Source: Albibacterium profundi (lineage in GTDB: Bacteria > Bacteroidota > Bacteroidia > Sphingobacteriales > Sphingobacteriaceae). Taken from it: 64,000 nucleotides of DNA. Position numbers and translations under genes: made by a program. This document shows positions 34,047 through 40,052 of the stretch, piece by piece. The notes beneath the pieces are model-generated. The model made no database searches. It saw only the letters and a list, made by a program, of their open reading frames with translations, and had not been told where the DNA came from. Location of the stretch: positions 434,001 to 498,000 of the forward strand of contig NZ_JBBVGT010000002.1 of NCBI RefSeq assembly GCF_042159835.1, written 5' to 3'. Each line of letters opens with the position of its first letter. The stretch's first letter is position 1.

Positions 34047-34856
34047 TCAGTTCTTATGTCGAAATATCCAGCTCAACAGATCTGGTTCAGCAAAGGCATT
34101 GTCCCAACTATTATGATCTACACCCGGATATAGGCTAAAGCGGGGCTTGGCGCCTATTTCCTTCAACTTTTCGACAATATCAATAGAGAGACTAGCTGGG
34201 ACGATGGAGTCTTCCTCTCCATGGAAAACCCAGAGCGGTATATCCTTATATTCTTTTACGTTTTCAAGATTGTCACCTCCGCAAATAGCAAACGCCGCAG
34301 CAAACACTCCCGGTTTACGACGAAGAAGCTCGAACGTTCCCATACCTCCCATAGATAAACCACCGAGGTAAATCCGATCTTGATCTACATAGGCTGTCTG
34401 TTGTAGATCATCCACCAAGGCCAATACACCTTTCATCGCTTCAGTGGGCTCGCCCTCTGTGCCAAACTTAAAAATCCGTTTGCCACTTTCATCAGTCTCC
34501 ACGTTGACGTTCGACCAATAACTGTCGGTTGGACATTGTGGAAAAATCACGATAGCTGGGTATTTTTTCCGATTAGCCGTCTCCAAAAAAAGATCAGATC
34601 CATGGGTAAGCTGCTTTTGATTATCATCTCCCCTTTCACCCGCACCATGCAAAAATAAAATCACGGGATATTCTTTATTTTTGTTAAAACCCTCTGGATA
34701 GAGTACGCGATATGACAATTCTCCTCCATTATATTTAATTTGCTCTTCTTTAAAAGGCTGCTGATCACCTTGTCGTTCTTGAGCTTTTACAGGATTACTA
34801 CCGATTGAGCCCAGCAAAATGCAACTGAATAACATGAGTTTGATTAGATTTTTCAT
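34047..34856 (-). CDS. Secreted alpha/beta-hydrolase (esterase/PHB-depolymerase-like)
   Basis: A 269-residue exported hydrolase from the start chosen at 34856; a longer in-frame start at 34919 puts a second hydrophobic stretch before the signal peptide and is less likely. The signal peptide is MKNLIKLMLFSCILLGSIGS followed by P-V-K-A. Catalytic triad: Ser in LGGLSMGGMGTFEL, Asp in FHGEEDSIVP and His in GVDHNSWDNAF. The oxyanion part VILFLHGAGERGDDN matches esterase D/polyhydroxybutyrate depolymerase-like proteins often described as phospholipase/carboxylesterase. Likely substrates are carbohydrate esters or similar. The gene is alone. Confidence 0.85.
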   Translation of the reverse strand: MKNLIKLMLFSCILLGSIGSNPVKAQERQGDQQPFKEEQIKYNGGELSYRVLYPEGFNKNKEYPVILFLHGAGERGDDNQKQLTHGSDLFLETANRKKYPAIVIFPQCPTDSYWSNVNVETDESGKRIFKFGTEGEPTEAMKGVLALVDDLQQTAYVDQDRIYLGGLSMGGMGTFELLRRKPGVFAAAFAICGGDNLENVKEYKDIPLWVFHGEEDSIVPASLSIDIVEKLKEIGAKPRFSLYPGVDHNSWDNAFAEPDLLSWIFRHKN

Positions 34857-34956
34857 ATGGAATACTTTTAAAAACAATATCGTTAAAATAAATGAAAAAC
34901 AAATCAAGCTCATTTTCAATCACAAAAGAAAAATATTCGATTATTTTCAGGAAAAA

Positions 34957-34988
34957 TTTTCCATATATCAAAAAAGAAGCTACATTTG
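34957..34988 (+). promoter_or_regulatory. Promoter of tRNA-Phe
   Basis: TTTTC (34957-34961, one base off TTTTG), 19-bp spacer, TACATTTG (34981-34988). The start would be near 34995, about 32 nt before the mature tRNA. Confidence 0.5.
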
Positions 34989-35026
34989 CAATCCCCAAAC
35001 AAAGGAAACTACGTTTCAATTGTTAA

Positions 35027-35099
35027 GGTACCATAGCTCAGTTGGTAGAGCAAAGGACTGAAAATCCTTGTGTCGCTGGTTCGATTCCAGCTGGTACCA
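35027..35099 (+). tRNA. tRNA-Phe (GAA)
   Basis: A 73-nt tRNA with a perfect 7-bp acceptor stem (GGTACCA/TGGTACC), D-arm AGCTCAGTTGGTAGAGC-like sequence, anticodon arm AAGGA-CTGAAAA-TCCTT with anticodon GAA, T-arm GCTGG-TTCGATT-CCAGC and discriminator A. CCA is not encoded (the next bases are CGA). A terminator follows at 35113. Confidence 0.97.
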
Positions 35100-35112
35100 C
35101 GAAAGAAAACAG

Positions 35113-35148
35113 AAAAACCCACTCTAAAATATCATAGAGTGGGTTTTT
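35113..35148 (+). terminator. Terminator of tRNA-Phe
   Basis: AAAAACCCACTCTA / TAGAGTGGGTTTTT, a 14-bp stem with an 8-nt loop and a T7 run. Confidence 0.92.
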
Positions 35149-35400
35149 TTCGTTTATTCCTCCTAGCAGTGTAAGCTAAGTGTAAACAATGGCCGGATCA
35201 AGACAGCCCCTATATTTCCAATAGGCCTTGTATAGGACTCGTTCTACATGCTACCGTAGCAGCTGGCTAGTGCTCCCGTTGTGCTCGTATTCAAACGCCG
35301 GTTCTAACGGTTACACTAAGGGATATCAAGGGTGCGAATAAAGTAGATTCCCGAACGAGCTCAGACCTTGATCTTCGTTTAGTCAAGACGCAATCATCCA
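35149..35400. other. Non-coding stretch after tRNA-Phe with many inverted repeats
   Basis: About 250 bp without a supported gene and with less A/T bias than other intergenic DNA here. It contains AGTGTAA (35179-35185) that can pair with TTACACT (35311-35317), enclosing CCTATA/TATAGG (from 35209), TGCTAC/GTAGCA (around 35249-35261) and CCG/CGG hairpins, and then ATCAAGG/CCTTGAT. It may be a structured RNA or the decayed remains of an element at the tRNA. No att-like copy of the tRNA 3' end was found. Confidence 0.35.
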
Positions 35401-36252
35401 TCATCTACGAACCAATTTTTCCATCATATAAAAAGGTGCTTTCACAAGCGTACTGTCTGAGATAGAACCGCTGAGACTGTCAACCCTAACGCGTTCTTCT
35501 AAGGAAATAGTACTCTTGCCTAATGTATTGACGGTCAAACGACCAATCTTTGCTTGACTGTCCTTCGCTGGATCTATCTTGAACGAAGAATTGTTGGCAT
35601 GAATGAGAATTTCATTATAATAATCTGACTCGAAGGAGATCGAACTATCTTCTAACTCAACCTCGATGGATTCGAGCTGTTTGAACATCGGACTTGATCC
35701 CCGCATTGTCCAATCCGAATTGTTTAAACTCAGATGCAGGAACGTCAAATTTGGATTTTCCTCAATCACTGTCTCGTTTGGATGCATGCGATTAAAAAAC
35801 AAACTCAGGCTATCCTGTTCTGTATGTAGTGCACCTATGTGCACCCTGTCGAATTCAACATGATGAATATCAGGTGCAAACAGAAAAATAGTCGGGTAAT
35901 AAGAGCCGACTTCCGGCACAGAAATATGCAATGTCCGCTCTTCATCGATTTCATAGGAAAGCTCGCCGTGCGTTGTCCGGTTAATCTTAACACCATACTC
36001 ATCGCTCTTCACCAAATGCACGTGTAGATAGCTGTAATCGTCACTTGAAAATTTCACATTGCTGAACTCCTCTAATTTGGTAGTCGACAAAAACTTGTCT
36101 TCCGTATCCAATTTCACACTTTCTATAGCGACGCCACGTCGGTATTCGTCATAATCCACTCGCCCATTAAGGGATGAAAAAACCATGGTGCTGATGGGTA
36201 TAACGAGAAGAGCGACCGCTATCCCGATTAACATTTTATTACTCGTTTTCAT
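35401..36252 (-). CDS. Membrane-anchored GIN-like (DUF2807-like) protein
   Basis: A 283-residue protein with an N-terminal membrane anchor or uncleaved signal (MLIGIAVALLVIPISTMVF, about 7-25) and a beta-rich remainder. The rest resembles the DUF2807/GIN putative auto-transporter adhesin-head fold: repeating short strands such as LHISVPEVGSYYPTIFLFAP, FLHLSLNNSDWTMRG, IEVELEDSSISFES and LTVNTLGKSTISLEE, where hydrophobic positions alternate as in a beta-helix. It is the last gene of the ABC/GntR operon and overlaps the GntR gene by 14 bp. In many Bacteroidota GIN proteins accompany GntR/YtrA ABC operons, so a role in envelope maintenance is possible. Function is unknown. Confidence 0.7.
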   Translation of the reverse strand: MKTSNKMLIGIAVALLVIPISTMVFSSLNGRVDYDEYRRGVAIESVKLDTEDKFLSTTKLEEFSNVKFSSDDYSYLHVHLVKSDEYGVKINRTTHGELSYEIDEERTLHISVPEVGSYYPTIFLFAPDIHHVEFDRVHIGALHTEQDSLSLFFNRMHPNETVIEENPNLTFLHLSLNNSDWTMRGSSPMFKQLESIEVELEDSSISFESDYYNEILIHANNSSFKIDPAKDSQAKIGRLTVNTLGKSTISLEERVRVDSLSGSISDSTLVKAPFYMMEKLVRR

Positions 36253-36631
36253 TTTGGTTAGTCTTAAAGTTTTGATCTACAAAAGCTTGATAACGGTCTT
36301 TTAATTCGTCCAAGCTGATGTCTAATAAATAAATATCCTTGAATAGCTGAGGCAAGTCCTCCTCCACGAATACCGCACGTTTATACTCCTTGATATGCTT
36401 TACTGAGTCTTTAGCAACAAAAAATCCTATTCCCCGCTTGTTATAGATAACCTCCATCTGCTGCAAAAAATCATAGCTACGCATCACTGTATTAGGATTA
36501 ACCTCTAGTTGCACGGCAAACTCTCTGACAGAGGGCATCTTTTCTTCAACAGCCCACACCCCCAGTAAAATTTGTTCAAATACATGCTCAGCTATCTGAA
36601 GATAAATTGCCTTATTTGAGTTAAAATCCAT
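36239..36631 (-). CDS. GntR-family regulator, YtrA type
   Basis: A 130-residue short GntR regulator. The N-terminal winged helix (about 5-72) shows IYLQIAEHVFEQILLGVWAV, EKMPSVREFAVQLEVNPNTV and MRSYDFLQQMEVIYNKRGIG. The C-terminal part is only about 55 residues, as in the YtrA subfamily, which lacks a classic ligand domain and usually represses the ABC genes beside it. It starts 1 bp after the permease gene ends and overlaps the next gene. A strong candidate operator is the inverted repeat at 38278-38303 in the promoter of its own operon, which makes this a self-repressing unit that probably responds to envelope stress or antibiotics (inference). Confidence 0.92.
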   Translation of the reverse strand: MDFNSNKAIYLQIAEHVFEQILLGVWAVEEKMPSVREFAVQLEVNPNTVMRSYDFLQQMEVIYNKRGIGFFVAKDSVKHIKEYKRAVFVEEDLPQLFKDIYLLDISLDELKDRYQAFVDQNFKTNQNENE

Positions 36632-37441
36632 TTAAACCTCCTTTTCTTTTAGTCGCAAATACGCCACCGTCCATAGAAGCAGCGTAAGCACAATCCCGCC
36701 GATGCATACAACCATGAAAACGGTTGATCTGCTTTCCCAAAAACCATTACCTTGTGAAATTGTACCTCCAAGAAACCACCGGCTTGCCTTATACATACAA
36801 AAGGCGAAGAGAATGACATAAGCAAATAACGAAATTGCCGTTTTAATGTATTGGAAATTACGAAAGTAGATCGATCCCAGTAAGAAAATCGAACCCAACA
36901 GATAAGGTAAAAAAATAAAGTAATAAACCTCTTTTGGAAAGGGGATTTGATAAAAATTAACTAAAAGCTGCGTTTCTACTGCTGGTCCGGATTCGACCTG
37001 CAGCGTTGTGGTCACCGAAATCAGCTTACTCTTTAAATAGGTCACAAAACCAAAGTCCACGATCCAAAAAATCAATATATACGAAACTGTAGCTAAGATA
37101 GCCGTATAAAACAGGGCAGCCATGAACTTCTCTAATCGCGATGCGGGGAGTAACAGTTCAAAGCTTGCTTTTGCTTTTTCTCCCAGTTGGCTGAAATAAC
37201 TACTAGATATAATTGTCATATAAAACAGTCCCAGAAAAACAAAGAAAGAAGACCGAAACTCCAACATCGCTACGATCGACTCAACATTTGTCGCATACCC
37301 GGCACTTCCTGCAAATAAAATATAAAAGAAGAGCAATAGACCCGCCAGCACTCCCCAAGCCATCAAGTAAATCTTACCCACACCAATCCACTGCCGGCGA
37401 ACTAAGAGCATAAAACGATTAAAATTAAATGTAGTTTCCAT
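36632..37441 (-). CDS. ABC transporter membrane subunit
   Basis: A 269-residue protein with six hydrophobic segments (about 20-45, 60-80, 105-130, 170-190, 195-220, 235-260), fitting an ABC-2-like export permease. No sequence motif identifies its substrate. It begins 3 bp after the ATPase gene ends and abuts the GntR gene, so it is clearly the membrane half of this transporter. Confidence 0.8.
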   Translation of the reverse strand: METTFNFNRFMLLVRRQWIGVGKIYLMAWGVLAGLLLFFYILFAGSAGYATNVESIVAMLEFRSSFFVFLGLFYMTIISSSYFSQLGEKAKASFELLLPASRLEKFMAALFYTAILATVSYILIFWIVDFGFVTYLKSKLISVTTTLQVESGPAVETQLLVNFYQIPFPKEVYYFIFLPYLLGSIFLLGSIYFRNFQYIKTAISLFAYVILFAFCMYKASRWFLGGTISQGNGFWESRSTVFMVVCIGGIVLTLLLWTVAYLRLKEKEV

Positions 37442-37444
37442 AAG

Positions 37445-38275
37445 TTAAGCTTCGATTAGGTTCGTGATTTTTTCTTTTTCCGTTAAGACCCCATTAAATA
37501 GCAGTTCAAGGTCTACTTTAGAGTCGCTTCCGTCTGCATTAGGAACCATAGCATGAAAGCCGCCTAGGCTAGATTCGGCATATAATACCTCGTCGTTGAT
37601 GGTCTGTTGCTTTCGAAACTGCACCTTTTCTGCTATATCAAAAATGGATGCATTTAACACGACCTTGTTCTGATTGAGAACGATCACCGAGTCAATCAGG
37701 TTATCCAAATCACGAATCTGGTGGGTAGATATAATAATACATCGATCTTCTTTCATCGCCGAGGCCATAATTTTCCGAAACTGTGTCTTTGACGGAATAT
37801 CAAGGCCGTTGGTCGGCTCATCCATAATAATTAGTTTAGAACCGGATGCTAACCCGAAGGAGATAATGTACTTCTTCTTTTGCCCATAGCTCATGTTGCC
37901 TAATTTTTGCTGAATAGGTATTTCAAATTCGGCGATCAGACTATTAAAATAATCATGGTTAAAATTCGGATAGAACACAGCATTTGACCGTACATACGTG
38001 TCTGATTTGACGGACGGTAAGTAAAACTCTTCGGGAATAAAGCAGATGTCTTGCAAAAACATGACTTCTCGACTCTCAGGCCGATAGCCTAAGACCTCAA
38101 TGAATCCACTGTCGGGAAATACCAGGCCGGCTATATTTTTTAATAAAGTCGACTTCCCCGCCCCGTTTTTACCCAGCAGTCCATAAATATGTCCTGCACC
38201 GAGTTCCATATTCATATTTGTGAATAGCGGAACCTTTTTGCTGTAGCTAAAATTTAGATTTCTAATGGTTATCAT
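37445..38275 (-). CDS. ABC transporter ATP-binding protein
   Basis: A 276-residue ATPase that powers the adjacent membrane subunit. Walker A GLLGKNGAGKST (33-43), Q-loop region, signature NMSYGQKKKY (a Y-G-Q variant of LSGGQ), Walker B LIIMDEPTNGLD, and the switch His in IISTHQIRDL. The C-terminal 60 residues are an extra domain as in YtrB/NatA-type exporters. First gene of a four-gene operon: ATPase, permease, GntR, GIN-like protein. The inverted repeat TAGTGTA-N12-TACACTA lies 3 bp before the start codon. Confidence 0.95.
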   Translation of the reverse strand: MITIRNLNFSYSKKVPLFTNMNMELGAGHIYGLLGKNGAGKSTLLKNIAGLVFPDSGFIEVLGYRPESREVMFLQDICFIPEEFYLPSVKSDTYVRSNAVFYPNFNHDYFNSLIAEFEIPIQQKLGNMSYGQKKKYIISFGLASGSKLIIMDEPTNGLDIPSKTQFRKIMASAMKEDRCIIISTHQIRDLDNLIDSVIVLNQNKVVLNASIFDIAEKVQFRKQQTINDEVLYAESSLGGFHAMVPNADGSDSKVDLELLFNGVLTEKEKITNLIEA

Positions 38276-38277
38276 AC

Positions 38278-38303
38278 TAGTGTACTATTTAAATAATACA
38301 CTA
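38278..38303. promoter_or_regulatory. Candidate YtrA/GntR operator of the ABC operon
   Basis: TAGTGTA (38278-38284), 12-bp spacer CTATTTAAATAA, TACACTA (38297-38303): a perfect 7-bp inverted repeat. On the minus strand TTTTTTG (38318-38312) gives a -33-like box, which puts the -7 region inside this repeat, so a bound GntR protein would block the promoter. The following gene starts at 38275. Confidence 0.7.
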
Positions 38304-38392
38304 ATGTATAGCAAAAAATTTTATTGTCCAAGTGTTTTATAATTTAATTTTATAGATTGGCACTTAGATTTTGAGATCTAGCTAAATAAATT

Positions 38393-39472
38393 ATGGTACA
38401 TAAAGCGATTAGATGTCTTTTACTAATTTTCATATTATCATCTTGGAGTATTACGGAATCATCTTGGAGTATTACGGAAACTGCTTCTGCACAGCAAAAG
38501 AAGGCAGCTGACAAAAAATACGTATTGGTCATCCATGGCGGTGCTGGAGCTATGGCTCGTGACAAGATTACTCCTAAACAAGAAAGAGACTACAAAGAAA
38601 AAATAACCGAAGCGTTGAGAGCAGGGTATAAAGAACTCCAACAAGGAAAGTCGAGCGTCGACGCTGTCGTCGCCGCCATCGAGATTATGGAAAACTCTCC
38701 CCTCTTCAATGCTGGGAAGGGTGCAGTATTCACAAACGACGGAAAAAACGAGTTAGATGCATCGATTATGGATGGGGCAACGAGAAATGCAGGTGCTGTG
38801 GCCGGTGTAACAACCATTAAAAACCCGATTAAAGCAGCCAGAGCGGTTATGGAAAAGTCCGAACATGTTATGCTCGCCGGCAAAGGCGCTGAAGAATTTG
38901 CCGAGTTGGTCGGGTTAGAGATCGTGTCCCCTTCTTATTTTTATACCGAGCATCGCTGGAATCGGTTGCAAGAGTTATTGGGGTCGAAGGATGCGAATCG
39001 TAAAACTGAGCTCGACCATGATACCACCAAACAGAGCTCATCACGAAGTCTAAAAGTTGATCGCGATAAAATTGGCACCGTCGGCGCGGTCGCCCTAGAC
39101 CGCGAAGGCAACTTGGCTGCGGGGACATCGACTGGCGGAATGATGAACAAAAAATATGGACGGATTGGTGATTCCCCTATTATTGGTGCAGGAACCTATG
39201 CAAATCAAGATGTAGCTGTTTCTTGTACCGGTTGGGGTGAATTCTACATAAGGACGGTTGCCGCTTATAATCTAGCCTCAAGAATAAAATTACAGCAGAA
39301 GACAGTAGGTGAAGCGAGCAAAGAGACGATCGCGGAAATTGGGGAACTAGGGGGTACGGGCGGGCTCATTGCTTTAGATAAGGATGGCAACTATGCTGCG
39401 CCTTTTAACACTGCTGGAATGTATCGGGGAATGATTACAGAAGACGGTGACATTGAGCTCTATATTTTCTGA
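38393..39472 (+). CDS. Isoaspartyl peptidase/L-asparaginase (Ntn-hydrolase family)
   Basis: A 359-residue plant-type asparaginase that hydrolyses asparagine or isoaspartyl dipeptides after autocleavage. Conserved parts are YVLVIHGGAGAMARD, SSVDAVVAAIEIMENSPLFN, the GKGAVFTNDGKNELDASIMD segment, and the cleavage site DKIGTVGAVALD with nucleophile Thr229. Then come GTSTGGMMNKKYGRIGDSPI and CTGWGEFYIRT. A signal peptide directs it to the periplasm. Its hydrophobic part is followed by a 7-residue duplication (SSWSITE-type) encoded by a 21-bp tandem repeat at 38438-38479. The 3' end overlaps the convergent GNAT gene by 13 bp. Confidence 0.93.
   Translation: MVHKAIRCLLLIFILSSWSITESSWSITETASAQQKKAADKKYVLVIHGGAGAMARDKITPKQERDYKEKITEALRAGYKELQQGKSSVDAVVAAIEIMENSPLFNAGKGAVFTNDGKNELDASIMDGATRNAGAVAGVTTIKNPIKAARAVMEKSEHVMLAGKGAEEFAELVGLEIVSPSYFYTEHRWNRLQELLGSKDANRKTELDHDTTKQSSSRSLKVDRDKIGTVGAVALDREGNLAAGTSTGGMMNKKYGRIGDSPIIGAGTYANQDVAVSCTGWGEFYIRTVAAYNLASRIKLQQKTVGEASKETIAEIGELGGTGGLIALDKDGNYAAPFNTAGMYRGMITEDGDIELYIF
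38438..38479 (+). repeat. 21-bp perfect tandem duplication
   Basis: TCATCTTGGAGTATTACGGA plus A occurs twice without a gap (38438-38458 and 38459-38479). It is in frame within the asparaginase signal peptide and duplicates seven residues. Confidence 0.95.
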
Positions 39473-40026
39473 TCAAATTCTCGTTTTAATAGCCCATAAA
39501 TCACCGTATCGCGATACACATCTTTGTAGCGTATATTCTCTCTGAGATGTGCCTCCTTTTTAAAGCCATGACGCTCGAGAATCTTCGCTGACGCCAGATT
39601 ATTGGGATCGATAACGGCTATGACAGAATTGAAACCTAGTGTAGAAAAAGCATACTCTAAAATCAGTTTCAATGCTTCGGACATGAGTCCCTGACCTCGA
39701 TGACTTTCGTGCAATATGTAACCAATCTCTGCGCGATGGTTACTGGGCTTGATGCGTACAAGACCAATTAAGCCAATGAGTTCACCGGAGTCTTTAGTCG
39801 TAATAGCCCAATTAATTGACTTATTGGCAGCAATCTCTTTATTTACAGCTTGGATATGTTCCAACGCATGCTCTCTCGTTTGTGCCAAAGCCTCAGGTAT
39901 ATACCTGGCGGTCGCCCTGTCCAGCCTTAATTCGTAAACTTCATCAATGTCATTTTCACGCAATTGACGCAATACTAATCGCTCTGACTGTAGCTCGGGG
40001 AATGGTGAAAATTTAAGTTCTAACAT
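39460..40026 (-). CDS. GNAT N-acetyltransferase (RimJ/RimL-like)
   Basis: A 188-residue acetyl-CoA-dependent acyltransferase of the RimJ/RimL type. Signs are the N-terminal SERLVLRQLRENDIDEVYEL, the strand GELIGLIGLVRI, IGYILHESHRGQGLMSEALK (the acetyl-CoA pyrophosphate loop R/Q-G-x-G is RGQGLM) and AVIDPNNLASAKILERHGFK. The substrate may be a ribosomal protein N-terminus or a small amine. Its end overlaps the end of the convergent asparaginase gene by 13 bp. Confidence 0.92.
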   Translation of the reverse strand: MLELKFSPFPELQSERLVLRQLRENDIDEVYELRLDRATARYIPEALAQTREHALEHIQAVNKEIAANKSINWAITTKDSGELIGLIGLVRIKPSNHRAEIGYILHESHRGQGLMSEALKLILEYAFSTLGFNSVIAVIDPNNLASAKILERHGFKKEAHLRENIRYKDVYRDTVIYGLLKREFDQKI

Positions 40027-40052
40027 AGCAATAGGAAAGTGGTTAAACCTTT

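Noticed and set aside
34819..35061. An 80-codon plus-strand frame before and into the tRNA-Phe gene
   Set aside because: It runs into the tRNA acceptor and D-arm, lies antisense to the esterase start, is Lys/Ile-rich as AT-rich spacer usually is, and has no recognisable motif.
35027..35400. tRNA-Phe as an integration site with a genomic island
   Set aside because: No integrase next to the tRNA, no second copy of the tRNA 3' end was seen, and the following genes look native. The xerC at 13 kb is in the rpsU operon and is housekeeping.
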